Source of the DNA: JARRNE01 sp963824085
Lineage (GTDB): Bacteria > Pseudomonadota > Gammaproteobacteria > Chromatiales > Chromatiaceae
NCBI GenBank assembly: GCA_963824085.1
Contig: CAWGNT010000014.1
Location: forward strand, 124,001 to 188,000
Direction of reading: 5' to 3'
Length of the DNA: 64,000 nucleotides
Shown: positions 8,652 through 21,127 of the stretch, in pieces
Numbering within the stretch: position 1 is the stretch's first letter
How the letters are laid out: every line of letters starts with the position of its first letter
Notes under the pieces: generated by a model
What the model was told of the DNA's origin: nothing
Databases searched by the model: none
What the model saw: only the letters and a program-made list of their open reading frames with translations
Program-made: the position numbers and the translations under genes

Positions 8652-9383
8652 TCACCGCTGCTTCCTATGGCGCAGGGTGTCGATGAGGATCTCACGGTTC
8701 TGATAGCGCACGTCCTTTCCCTTGGCCACGAAGACCACTTGCTCGGCGATACTTCCCGCGTTGTCTCCCACACGCTCCAAGGCGCGGAGAGCGAATACCA
8801 TGTCCAGTACCTGCCCCAGAAGCGCGGGATCCTCCAAGACGAAGGTCACCAGGTGCCGCATTGCGGCATCGAACTCGTCCTCCACCAGAGCACCTTCGGC
8901 GAACACGTCCACGGCCAGATCGATGTCCGCCTCCGCCAGCGCCTTGAGGCTACGCTCCAGCATCCGGGACGCGACCTCCTCCAGGCGCCGCACATGATGG
9001 AGAATCTTGGAGGACGGATGCTGCCCTTCCCGCTCTATCATGCGAACGACACACCAGGCGATCTGCCCGGCCTTATCGCCCGTCCGCTCCAGGAAGCCGA
9101 CCACTTTTGATAGGGCGAGGACCAGCCGCAGGTCGATGGCCGCAGGCTGACGCTTCGCGATCAGATTGAAGATGGCGTCATCCGTGTCGAGCTCGAAGTA
9201 GTCGATGCGCCTTTCGCGATCGATCACCTGCCGAGCAAGGGCGAGGTCCCCGGTAGCAAGGGCTGTCACGGACGCCCTGATCTGCTCACGAACGTACTCG
9301 CCCATCTCCAGGACCAGGCCGCGCACGCCACCGAGCTCCTCGTCGAAGCGGTGGACGATATGGCCCTTTGTGACATCGCTCAT
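8652..9383 (-). CDS. phoU: Phosphate transport system regulatory protein PhoU
   Basis: 243 residues, two PhoU three-helix repeats. PhoU links the PstSCAB phosphate transporter to the PhoR/PhoB system and keeps the Pho regulon off when phosphate is plentiful. Family marks are the HIVHRFDEEL start, the D-RE--ID--E---D segment in repeat one (DRERRIDYFELDTDDA), and the paired metal-binding E/D motifs FLERTGDKAGQIA and ALERVGDNAGSIAEQVVF. Length is typical. No pst or phoBR genes are next to it here, so it is a detached member of the regulon in this window. Confidence 0.95.
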   Translation of the reverse strand: MSDVTKGHIVHRFDEELGGVRGLVLEMGEYVREQIRASVTALATGDLALARQVIDRERRIDYFELDTDDAIFNLIAKRQPAAIDLRLVLALSKVVGFLERTGDKAGQIAWCVVRMIEREGQHPSSKILHHVRRLEEVASRMLERSLKALAEADIDLAVDVFAEGALVEDEFDAAMRHLVTFVLEDPALLGQVLDMVFALRALERVGDNAGSIAEQVVFVAKGKDVRYQNREILIDTLRHRKQR

Positions 9384-9567
9384 CGATCAACCCATCCAAC
9401 GCGTTGCGCACCAAACGTGGCGACAGAACTGGCGGCTGCCGTCGCCGCAACGGCCGCGCCGATACGAAACCCGAAGCGATCGAAAGGCGTTAGCGCGGCA
9501 TTCGGAGGCGAGACAACCGCGGTCTCGTGGGCGAATGACGAGCGGTTTGCGACGGGCGCCGCATGCA

Positions 9568-9951
9568 TCACCGCAACTTACTGAGCATGCGGACAAAGTC
9601 CATGGAAGCGTTGAAAAAGTCCTGCTTTCGGTGCCCTTCGCAGTAGGCGCGGGTGCGCCGAAGCGCTGAATCGATGTCGGCACCCTTGAGCACGTCTTCG
9701 CCGGTTGCGAGGTTGAGACCGGATACAAATCCGGTCAGCCAGTCCTCGTAGCGCCGATACTCAGCGATCTCGGTCTCGACTCCCGCCTCCCATCCTTTGG
9801 CCGCCGAGAGGTAGTCACTGCAGGACTTGACACCGTAACCCCACAGGGGTGGAAGCTTGCCGGCGTTGAGAGAGGGCGCAGCGCACAGAAGGCCGGCGGC
9901 CAACCATCGCAGGACTCGCCGGGAGCAGTATCGAGACTGATTGGTCATCAT
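9568..9951 (-). CDS. Hypothetical secreted small protein (Rap1a/Tai-like architecture)
   Basis: 127 residues. A basic N terminus and hydrophobic core (VLRWLAAGLLCAAPSLNA) form a signal peptide. The mature part has C-x-DYL near the start, YEDWLTGFVSGLN in the middle and AYCEGH followed by a helix at the end. This layout, two cysteines around a W-x-x-G-F-x-x-G core, is seen in many small periplasmic proteins annotated as Rap1a/Tai-like or hypothetical. No type VI effector is nearby, so an immunity role is not supported. It is divergent from the glycosyltransferase gene, 79 bases away. Confidence 0.6.
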   Translation of the reverse strand: MMTNQSRYCSRRVLRWLAAGLLCAAPSLNAGKLPPLWGYGVKSCSDYLSAAKGWEAGVETEIAEYRRYEDWLTGFVSGLNLATGEDVLKGADIDSALRRTRAYCEGHRKQDFFNASMDFVRMLSKLR

Positions 9952-10030
9952 CGCGTCATTCGATCTTCACCGTGCGGTCACACAACTGCGGGTATTCTGC
10001 GCGGTTAGACTCCCCAGCCGATACCAGACC

Positions 10031-11227
10031 ATGCGTATCTTGATGATCTCCGACGTCTACTTTCCGCGCGTCAACGGAGTATCGACTTCGATTCAGACCT
10101 TTGCCCGCGAGCTCACGGTCACAGGGCATGAGATCACGCTCATCGCCCCCGACTACGGGCGCCAGGACCCCGAGCCCTTCGAGATTATCCGCATCGCATC
10201 CCGCTATTTGCCTGTTGACCCGGAGGATCGCATCCTGCGCACGGGGCGGCTCAAGCCATATCGGCAGACACTGGCCGCGCGTGGCTTCGACTTGTTGCAC
10301 ATCCACACCCCGTTCGTTGCACACTACGCGGGGCTCGGACTGGCGCGTCGCCTGCGCCTGCCCGTCATCGAGAGCTATCATACCTTCTTCGAGCAGTACC
10401 TCGACAAATACGTCCCTTTCGTCCCTTCGGCTTGGCTGCGGCTCGCGGCCAGGCGATTCTCCGCCGCCCAGTGCGGGGACGTCGACGCCTTGGTTGCCCC
10501 ATCCCGCGCGATGCTGGACGTGCTTCGGTCGTACGGGGTGAAGACGCAGGCCGCGGTCATCCCGACCGGCATCGAGCTCGACCAGTTTAGCCACGGGCAG
10601 GGCAAGCGTTTCCGAACGCGCCACGGCATCGCACCGAGCCGTCCGGTGCTAGTCCATGTGGGTCGCTTGGCATTCGAGAAGAACATCGACTTTCTGCTAC
10701 GAATGCTGACAAGCGTCAAGCGCTCGGTCCCCGACGTCCTGCTTGTTATCGCGGGAGAGGGGCCCGCAAGGGGTTCCCTCGAACGGCTGACGACACGCTT
10801 GGGGCTACGCGACAGCGTGTATTTCGTAGGTTACCTCAACCGGGACGGAGCACTTGAGGACTGTTACTGCGCCGGTGAAGCTTTCGTGTTCGCCTCGCGG
10901 ACCGAGACCCAGGGTCTCGTCGTGCTGGAAGCCATGGCGCTCGGAGTACCCGTCGTGTCCACTGCCGTCATGGGAACACGCGAAGTGCTGCAGGACGGGC
11001 GCGGTTGCATCATCGCCGCGGACGATGAGGCCGACTTCGCCAACAAGGTCGTCGGGATACTCAAAGACTCCGACTTGCGGCGCCGCTTGGCGGTGGACGC
11101 GAAGCGTTACGCCAGTGAGTGGTCTGCACCCGCCCTGGCGGAACGCATGCTCTCCTTTTACCAGGACGTCGTCACAGAAGGTGCAGGCGGGGCGCGTCCG
11201 CTGCCCGAAGAAAAGCCGTCGCGTTAG
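10031..11227 (+). CDS. GT4-family glycosyltransferase
   Basis: 398 residues from ATG 10031 (MRILMISDVYFPRVNG); the frame is open upstream, but the glycine-rich nucleotide-fold start sits right after this ATG. The N-terminal acceptor domain has GVSTSIQTFARELTVTGHEI and the linker H-x-HTPF; the C-terminal donor domain has HVGRLAFEKNIDFLL, VIAGEGPARGSLE and the E-x7-E pair in SRTETQGLVVLEAMALGVPV. These are GT-B, family 4 marks (retaining transferases using nucleotide or lipid-linked sugars). Relatives include mannosyl- and glucosyltransferases of glycolipid synthesis. Substrate not assignable; no sugar cluster is present. The carbonic anhydrase fragment follows 17 bases later. Confidence 0.88.
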   Translation: MRILMISDVYFPRVNGVSTSIQTFARELTVTGHEITLIAPDYGRQDPEPFEIIRIASRYLPVDPEDRILRTGRLKPYRQTLAARGFDLLHIHTPFVAHYAGLGLARRLRLPVIESYHTFFEQYLDKYVPFVPSAWLRLAARRFSAAQCGDVDALVAPSRAMLDVLRSYGVKTQAAVIPTGIELDQFSHGQGKRFRTRHGIAPSRPVLVHVGRLAFEKNIDFLLRMLTSVKRSVPDVLLVIAGEGPARGSLERLTTRLGLRDSVYFVGYLNRDGALEDCYCAGEAFVFASRTETQGLVVLEAMALGVPVVSTAVMGTREVLQDGRGCIIAADDEADFANKVVGILKDSDLRRRLAVDAKRYASEWSAPALAERMLSFYQDVVTEGAGGARPLPEEKPSR

Positions 11228-11244
11228 CGCACCGTAGACCCGAC

Positions 11245-11832
11245 GTGAACCAATCACCCATCGACGTTGGCAGCACCGTCCATGCCGACCTTGCGCCGGT
11301 CGCCATCGATTATGCCGGCCACGGAACCAACATTCTCAATAACGGCCACACCGTTCAGGTCAATGTTCAGGCCGGCGGGACCCTCACAATGGACGGCCGT
11401 ACATTCACCCTCAAACAGTTCCACTTTCACGCCCCCAGTGAGCACACCGTCGCGGGCAAGTCCTACGCTCTGGAGGCCCATTTCGTACACGCCGATCCCG
11501 AAGGTCACCTCGCCGTGATCGGTGTCCTGTTAAGTGAAGGTGAGCCGAACGCCGATCTAGCCAAACTTTGGGCCGCAATGCCTACCGAAGTAGGCGCCGC
11601 GAAGCCATTGACCATACCGGTAAACCCAGCGTCGCTTCTTCCTGCCAATCGGGACTACTTTCGCTACAACGGATCCCTGACCACTCCGCCCTGTACCGAG
11701 GGCGTGCGCTGGCTGGTGATGAAGGAGCCGCTCTCTGTGTCCAAAGAGCAGGTCTTTGAGCTCATCCAGGTCCTGCATGGGTTCAAAAATAGGCCCGTCC
11801 AGCCCGTCAACGCCCGGCCGGTGCTGCGCTGA
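11245..11832 (+). CDS. Alpha-carbonic anhydrase lacking its N-terminal segment and signal peptide
   Basis: 195 residues if GTG 11245 is used. Alpha-class enzymes hydrate CO2 using zinc held by three histidines; here they are H60 and H62 in QFHFHAPSEH and H79 in LEAHFVHAD. The proton-shuttle histidine is H35 in NNGHTVQ and the active-site threonine region is SLTTPPCTEGVRW. All catalytic parts are present. What is missing is the family's N-terminal export signal and the first 30-45 residues (the H-W-x-Y region), because the homology starts at NQSPIDV right behind the glycosyltransferase stop. No upstream frame carries the missing part. It may be a 5'-truncated gene or a shortened cytoplasmic form. 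Confidence 0.8.
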   Translation: MNQSPIDVGSTVHADLAPVAIDYAGHGTNILNNGHTVQVNVQAGGTLTMDGRTFTLKQFHFHAPSEHTVAGKSYALEAHFVHADPEGHLAVIGVLLSEGEPNADLAKLWAAMPTEVGAAKPLTIPVNPASLLPANRDYFRYNGSLTTPPCTEGVRWLVMKEPLSVSKEQVFELIQVLHGFKNRPVQPVNARPVLR

Positions 11833-12072
11833 TTTCGGGCAGACCTCCAGCGTCACCCCACATACCGAGGTGATAGCGCGATAGCTCAGCCACCGAGCCC
11901 GCGTCATACGGATCGGTTGGACCGTCGGCGCCACGGACGGCGCCATCGAGCCCACACGGACGTATTGGCGGCGTGTTCCCCACGGCCCACTCCAACCCGC
12001 ATACCGGACGTCCCAGCTCAGGCACGACGCTGATCACCCAGACCAAACCGGGCAGCGGGACGAAACACTCCC

Positions 12073-12112
12073 CAAAAGAAAAACCCCCCGCCGAGTGGCG
12101 AGGGGTTTTGGG
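12073..12112. terminator. rrn operon terminator, probably bidirectional
   Basis: The sequence forms a GC-rich hairpin with AAAACCCCTCGCC pairing to GGCGGGGGGTTTT, then TTTTTCTTTT on the minus strand, just after 5S rRNA. On the plus strand the same hairpin ends in TTTT and could stop transcription from the carbonic anhydrase side. Confidence 0.85.
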
Positions 12113-12118
12113 TGTAAG

Positions 12119-12237
12119 GCCCTGGCGGTGACCTACTTTCGCATGGGGAGACCCCACACTATCATCGGCGATACACCGTTTCACTTCTGAGTTCGGGATG
12201 GGATCAGGTGGTTCCAGTGCTCTGTGGCCGCCAGGGA
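12119..12237 (-). rRNA. rrf: 5S ribosomal RNA
   Basis: The minus strand reads CCTGGCGGCCACAGAGCAC at the 5' side and AAAGTAGGTCACCGCCAGG at the 3' side, so the terminal stem pairs. Conserved internal 5S segments (GAACTCAGAAGTGAAACG) are present. Ends are estimated from the stem, to within a few bases. Confidence 0.95.
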
Positions 12238-12330
12238 AAGCGGCGGTGTGGTGTTGCCACACCTGTGTTCGGTGAGGTGATCGCGCCGGCGCATGCGCGG
12301 CATGCACACCCACAGCTCTTGGGTGTTATA

Positions 12331-15219
<2,889 letters not shown>

Positions 15220-15322
15220 ATATAACCCCAAAAACTCTGGGGCCCGGTCGCTGACATGCTCTCACGCATCCCGCTAGGCTCCAACAGCCTAGCTTGACGC
15301 CTTCCGCGATCTCTTCACCGTT

Positions 15323-15336
15323 TTGTTAAAGAACTC
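15323..15336 (-). promoter_or_regulatory. BoxA antitermination site in the 16S-23S spacer
   Basis: The minus strand reads GTTCTTTAACAA, close to the boxA consensus TGCTCTTTAACA that loads the NusB/NusE antitermination complex on rRNA transcripts. Confidence 0.65.
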
Positions 15337-15403
15337 GTGCCTTCGCTCGATGCGAAGCGCGCACAGCTCGCTCGCGCAAGCCTTGGGCGCTTGACACCGC
15401 GCC

Positions 15404-15479
15404 TGGTGGAGCCAGGGAGGTTCGAACTCCCGACCTCCTGCGTGCAAAGCAGGCGCTCTCCCAGCTGAGCTATGGCCCC
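15404..15479 (-). tRNA. alaT: tRNA-Ala (anticodon TGC)
   Basis: 76 bases including an encoded CCA. The minus strand starts GGGGCCATAGCTCAGCTGG and carries TTTGCAC at the anticodon loop and TTCGAACC in the T arm. It is the second spacer tRNA of the rrn operon. Confidence 0.96.
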
Positions 15480-15484
15480 GTATC

Positions 15485-15561
<77 letters not shown>

Positions 15562-15649
15562 GTGTGCTCTCGCCCTCTGGGTCCGCAGACCCCGCGCTTA
15601 GGTAACTTGTGGGGGTGCTCCGCCACGCCGCCTCAGCATGGCTTCACTT

Positions 15650-17187
<1,538 letters not shown>

Positions 17188-17312
17188 ATACCTCGCGGCC
17201 GCTCGCGCGACCAATCCTGCTCAACGGGTACCTTCTCGCAAAGGCGCTCCGCCGATTCCTCGCCAGCCTTAACGGCCGCAACGGAGCACCCACACAAGTT
17301 ACCTAAACTGCT

Positions 17313-17324
17313 TGTTAAAGAGCT
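17313..17324 (-). promoter_or_regulatory. BoxA antitermination site in the rrn leader
   Basis: The minus strand reads GCTCTTTAACAA about 125 bases upstream of 16S, matching the boxA consensus. Confidence 0.75.
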
Positions 17325-17359
17325 TCCCTCACTCCCCCTCACCTCGGGGAAGACCGCCT

Positions 17360-17387
17360 ATTCTATCTACACCTCAGAGCGTGTCAA
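17360..17387 (-). promoter_or_regulatory. rrn sigma-70 promoter
   Basis: On the minus strand, TTGACA (17387-17382) and TAGAAT (17365-17360) are separated by 16 bases, a near-consensus sigma-70 promoter about 170 bases upstream of 16S. Confidence 0.82.
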
Positions 17388-17577
17388 GGGACTGGGACTC
17401 AGCTCGCACCATCCGGAAGTCCCAATTTCAATATTAGCCGAGGAGCCCCAAGGCACAAGGGGACCACTCCGGCCCACAACGGCGGAAACATCCGCCATGC
17501 ACTAGGCGCCGCTGGCAGATCCCTACCAACGAAGTCCTGGTCCGAGGCCAAGCCTGTCCGCTCGTCGCGGCAGCGCT

Positions 17578-18780
17578 TCAGCGGACCGTAACACGGGCAA
17601 ACCGGCGTTTGCCGACCTGATAGACGTGCGTAGAACCCGGCTCCACCACCATGGCCTTGTCCTCCATCCGCTCGCTATCGATACGAACTGCCCCCTGCCC
17701 GATCATCCGCAGGGCGTCCGACGTACTCTTGACGAGCCCGGATTCCTTCAGCAGGTTGGCGATCGGCAGGTTGCCGTCCGCGTGAGTCGGGAGGACCAAC
17801 TCGGGGAGGTCTTCCGGGAGCGCGCCCCGTTGAAACCGCGCGATGAACGACTCCTTGGCACGCGCCGCCGCGCCCGAGCCGTGAAATCGGGCCACCAGCT
17901 CTTCGCCAAGGCGAAATTTGATGTCGCGGGGGTTTTCTCCCTCAGAGACAGCTATCCGCCACGTATCTATCTCTGCCATGGGCCGGAAGCTCAAGAGCTC
18001 GAAGTATCGCCACATGAGCTGGTCGGAGATGGACATCAGCTTGCCAAACATCTCGTCGGGCGGCTCTGCAATCCCGATGTAGTTGCCGAGCGACTTCGAC
18101 ATCTTCTGGACGCCGTCCAGCCCTTCCAGAATGGGGACGGTGACGACCGCTTGCGGCTCCTGACCGTAGAGCTCCTGCAGCTGACGCCCCACCAGCAAGT
18201 TGAATTTCTGATCCGTACCCCCGAGCTCAACGTCTGCCCTGAGGGCGACCGAGTCGTACCCCTGCACAAGGGGGTAGAGGAGCTCGTGGATCGCGATGGG
18301 TTGTCCGGACTTGAAGCGCTTCGAAAAATCGTCTCGTTCCAACATGCGAGCGACAGTATGCTTGGCGGCGAGCTGTACAAGGTCCGCAGCACGCATCTCA
18401 CCCATCCAGCTGGAATTGAATACGACTAGGGTTCGCTCGGGGTCGAGGATGCGGAAGATCTGCTCCTCGTACGTCTTGGCGTTCTCGAGCACCTCGTCCC
18501 GCGTCAGCGGCTTGCGCGTCACGCTCTTGCCGGTCGGATCGCCGATCATGCCGGTGAAGTCGCCAATCAGAAAAAGGACCTCATGGCCCAGCTCCTGGAA
18601 CTGGCGGAGCTTGTTGATCAGCACCGTGTGCCCAAGGTGGAGGTCCGGTGCTGTGGGGTCGAATCCGGCCTTCACGCGCAAGGGACGGCCGCTAGACAGC
18701 TTCTTGCGCAGGGTGCTCTCAATGAGGATCTCTTCGGTTCCCCTGCTGATTAACGTGTACGCGTCGTCTACCGCCCCCAT
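17578..18780 (-). CDS. tyrS: Tyrosyl-tRNA synthetase
   Basis: 400 residues. A class I aminoacyl-tRNA synthetase that charges tRNA-Tyr in the cytoplasm. The HIGH motif appears as HLGH in APDLHLGHTVL and the KMSKS motif is intact (VQKMSKSLGNY). The C-terminal S4 RNA-binding domain covers about the last 65 residues (LPIANLLKESGLVKSTSDA and AVRIDSERM). The length and the TAPDLHLGH form fit the TyrRS type found in Pseudomonas and relatives. The ATG start 18780 is divergent from the small gene at 18957. Confidence 0.97.
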   Translation of the reverse strand: MGAVDDAYTLISRGTEEILIESTLRKKLSSGRPLRVKAGFDPTAPDLHLGHTVLINKLRQFQELGHEVLFLIGDFTGMIGDPTGKSVTRKPLTRDEVLENAKTYEEQIFRILDPERTLVVFNSSWMGEMRAADLVQLAAKHTVARMLERDDFSKRFKSGQPIAIHELLYPLVQGYDSVALRADVELGGTDQKFNLLVGRQLQELYGQEPQAVVTVPILEGLDGVQKMSKSLGNYIGIAEPPDEMFGKLMSISDQLMWRYFELLSFRPMAEIDTWRIAVSEGENPRDIKFRLGEELVARFHGSGAAARAKESFIARFQRGALPEDLPELVLPTHADGNLPIANLLKESGLVKSTSDALRMIGQGAVRIDSERMEDKAMVVEPGSTHVYQVGKRRFARVTVR

Positions 18781-18924
18781 TTACACCACCCCTTTGCGGC
18801 CAAAGCGTTGCATAATAGCCGAGTGGGCTCCGCCCGAGGCGGGCACATCGGCCCATCCTCCCGTCGGCCACAGCCTTCCATCGGCTGTGCGATCGGTTTA
18901 GAATCTGGCCACAGCCTGAATTCC

Positions 18925-18943
18925 TAGCAATATCAAATTGCTA
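18925..18943. promoter_or_regulatory. Perfect inverted repeat, possible operator
   Basis: TAGCAAT (18925-18931), a five-base spacer and ATTGCTA (18937-18943) form a perfect 7-bp dyad in an AT-rich island between the divergent tyrS and the 79-residue gene, 13 bases before the latter's ATG. The binding factor is unknown. Confidence 0.5.
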
Positions 18944-18956
18944 ACATGACTTCTGT

Positions 18957-19196
18957 ATGCGCGACCACAAATTTCGCCACAGCGACCTAACGGCCCGCAA
19001 GCCTTCACCAAGACTGCGAAAGGTGCTATTCCGGGTCGTCGCGCTTGCGGTTGCGGTCGCAGTGGTCTACGTCGCGCTGCGGTGGTTCTGGCCCAACGCG
19101 GAGCAACCAGGGCGGGAATCCGACTCCAACATCATCCCTCTCACGCTGCCTCCGAAGTCGAAGGCTGCTGGAGATGGGGCGTCGCGGGAACAGTGA
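18957..19196 (+). CDS. Small single-pass membrane protein, possible remnant of an OapA/MepM-type peptidase gene
   Basis: 79 residues. A basic N terminus (HKFRHSDLTARKPSPRLRK) precedes one membrane helix (about residues 24-44, VLFRVVALAVAVAVVYVALR) and a short polar tail with SNIIPLTLPP. In Pseudomonas and many gammaproteobacteria an M23 peptidase gene with this kind of membrane anchor lies divergent from tyrS and beside anmK and erpA. Here anmK is absent and this short frame occupies the position. It may be the surviving anchor of that gene or an independent small protein; the sequence alone does not decide. Confidence 0.5.
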   Translation: MRDHKFRHSDLTARKPSPRLRKVLFRVVALAVAVAVVYVALRWFWPNAEQPGRESDSNIIPLTLPPKSKAAGDGASREQ

Positions 19197-19470
19197 GCTG
19201 CCGAGTCATGAGGTGGACACCGCCGAGAGCCGGCTCACGACGCGCCTGACATCGACCCGCGTTGCAGGGTCCGACCGCCCGCGGCTCGCGCCGGCTCATA
19301 TCGCCACGAGCTCAGTCCAACGACCAGATCGCGCTCCGAACGTGGCCGGCTACTCCTTCCGTCGCCACGGGCAGCGGATGACCCGACCGAAACTTCGGCG
19401 ACGCACTGCCGGGCACCCTCCCACCATCGGAGCAGAGGACAGAATAGCGGGCACAGCGCGTTAGGGGCGC

Positions 19471-19821
19471 CTAGGCGGAAAACGACGAGCCGCAGCCGCA
19501 AGTCGTCGTGGCGTTGGGATTTCTGATCACGAACTGAGCGCCCTGAAGCCCTTCCGAATAATCGATCTCCGCCCCGGACAGGTACTGCATGCTCATCGGA
19601 TCGATGAGTAACCGAACGCCGTCAGTGACGACCTCCGTGTCCCCATCCTGGACCGTCTCGTCAAAGGTAAACCCATACTGGAAACCTGAGCAGCCCCCGC
19701 CCTGGATATAGACTCGCAACATCAGATCAGGATTGCCTTCCTCGCGGATAAGCTCCGCGACCTTGGATGCCGCGGCCGATGTGAAAACCAGGGGGGACTC
19801 AATCGCAGCTGCCGTATTCAT
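19471..19821 (-). CDS. erpA: Iron-sulfur cluster insertion protein ErpA
   Basis: 116 residues of the A-type carrier family, which passes Fe-S clusters from the assembly machinery to target enzymes, including those of isoprenoid synthesis. The three cluster-binding cysteines are C44 in GGGCSGFQYGF and C108/C110 in TTCGCGSSF. The GFQYGFTFDE segment is typical of ErpA rather than IscA. Its position beside a bactofilin, DUF6776 and argC follows gammaproteobacterial gene order. Confidence 0.95.
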   Translation of the reverse strand: MNTAAAIESPLVFTSAAASKVAELIREEGNPDLMLRVYIQGGGCSGFQYGFTFDETVQDGDTEVVTDGVRLLIDPMSMQYLSGAEIDYSEGLQGAQFVIRNPNATTTCGCGSSFSA

Positions 19822-19883
19822 ACCGGTACCTCGGGTTGCCTCTCACCAACGTTGTCAGAAAGTGCGTATTCCGACAGCGTTAT

Positions 19884-20360
19884 TCAAGTAATGCCCCCGC
19901 GTGGCGAGGGCCTGTCCTCCGCCGAGTCGACATCGGCAATATCGGCCCGCTCCGTAACCCCACCGTGAACGTCCGTCGAGCGTTGATAGATCAGCCTCGG
20001 CGTTTCGACATCTTCGACGTGCAGCAGCTTGCCGTTTACCTCGGCGCCCTCCGCCATCTCGAGCACACCATAGTGGAGGGTGCCCTCGATCCTCGCGCCG
20101 GCGGCAAGCTCCGCCCGGCGTGCCGCTCGGACGTCGCCGACAACGGTTCCGTCGATGACCACACAGGCGACATCGAGGTTGCCCTCGACCGTACCCGACC
20201 TGCCGACCGTCAGCACGCACTCGTCCGTGGATAGCCCGCTCACATCGCCGACGACCTTTCCGTCGATGTGCAGCCCCCCTGCAAAGCGGATGTCCCCCGT
20301 CACCTCCGTTCCGTCGCCAATGATGGTCGCATAAGGTGGCAGCCGAATCTTCTTGCGCAT
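19884..20360 (-). CDS. Bactofilin (polymer-forming cytoskeletal protein)
   Basis: 158 residues. Bactofilins polymerise without nucleotides into filaments that scaffold envelope and cell-shape proteins. The central right-handed beta-helix (about residues 12-115) is seen as repeated short strands with G-x-I/L-x-V/G patterns: TVEGNLDVACVVIDGTVVGD and ARIEGTLHYGVLEMAEGAEV. Flanking tails are short and probably disordered. It lies between erpA and the DUF6776 gene on the same strand, so the three and argC may form one transcription unit. Confidence 0.9.
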   Translation of the reverse strand: MRKKIRLPPYATIIGDGTEVTGDIRFAGGLHIDGKVVGDVSGLSTDECVLTVGRSGTVEGNLDVACVVIDGTVVGDVRAARRAELAAGARIEGTLHYGVLEMAEGAEVNGKLLHVEDVETPRLIYQRSTDVHGGVTERADIADVDSAEDRPSPRGGIT

Positions 20361-20403
20361 GTGTTCCTCGCCGGTAGTAGAGTCGCTGCCCGCACAGCCC
20401 AGT

Positions 20404-21117
20404 TCAGTGCCCGGCGCTCCACGGGAAAGTCTCCGCGATCGGGATCAACTTGCTGGTAGTGGGCGTTACCTCGACGATGAGATTCTCGGGATCCAGCCCT
20501 TCCGGCAGCTTGATCTCGCCGTCGAAGTTCTGAAAGTGTTGAAACTTCATCTTCTGTGTCGTCGGCTTGGAGCCCTTGAGCTTCGTGAGCGGTAGTGTGA
20601 CATCCTTGCCTTTCCGCTTACCGGCGACCTTGACGTTCACACTGCCCGCCGACTCGCCAAAGTCCTGGACGAGCTGGCTCACCGTAAAGCTGTAGCTGTA
20701 GGTCCGGGGTTCGCCGGTCGGGGTCAACTTGAAGTCTTGGACCTGAAGAACACCGCCGCCGCCTTCGCGGATTAGCCGCCTAAGCAGCGAGACCTCTTTC
20801 TCCAGCGCGAGCCGCTTGTCCTGAGACTCTTCAAGCTGCGCCTGCGCACCGCGTTTGGTCTCGCTGTCAACCTGTTGGTTACGTTCCAACAGAATGATCC
20901 GCTGTTTGAAGTCGGCCACCTGGTCAACAAGCGCGTCGCGCTCCTTGGTGACGGCGCCCAGTCGTTCGTAGACCCCGCTTGACTGTGCACGGCTGAAGAC
21001 CATCCCGCCCGCGAAGGCCCCAGCGATCGCCGCCAGCACAAGGAACACCGCGACAAGGCGGCGCGCGGGATGTGGACGAACGATGCGAGGAGAGGCAACC
21101 CGCCTTCGTGAAAGCAT
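20404..21117 (-). CDS. DUF6776-type membrane-anchored coiled-coil protein
   Basis: 237 residues. A basic N terminus leads into one membrane helix (about residues 20-43, LVAVFLVLAAIAGAFAGGMV). A coiled coil follows (about residues 50-115, rich in E/K/R/Q with heptad leucines) and then a beta-rich C-terminal domain (LQVQDFKLTPTGEPRTYSYS to the end). Its place between argC and a bactofilin gene matches the DUF6776 protein of Pseudomonas-type genomes. The molecular role is unknown; location next to a bactofilin hints at an envelope or cell-shape function. Confidence 0.75.
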   Translation of the reverse strand: MLSRRRVASPRIVRPHPARRLVAVFLVLAAIAGAFAGGMVFSRAQSSGVYERLGAVTKERDALVDQVADFKQRIILLERNQQVDSETKRGAQAQLEESQDKRLALEKEVSLLRRLIREGGGGVLQVQDFKLTPTGEPRTYSYSFTVSQLVQDFGESAGSVNVKVAGKRKGKDVTLPLTKLKGSKPTTQKMKFQHFQNFDGEIKLPEGLDPENLIVEVTPTTSKLIPIAETFPWSAGH

Positions 21118-21127
21118 GTTCCCGCCC

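Larger units (their letters stand above)
17188..17577. other. rrn leader and upstream region (no protein gene)
   Basis: About 390 bases between 16S and tyrS. They hold the rrn promoter (17360-17387), the leader boxA (17313-17324) and the tyrS 3' flank. Nothing else is recognised. Confidence 0.7.

Noticed and set aside
9568..9951. Type VI immunity protein
   Set aside because: The Rap1a/Tai-like layout is weak and no effector or type VI gene is nearby.
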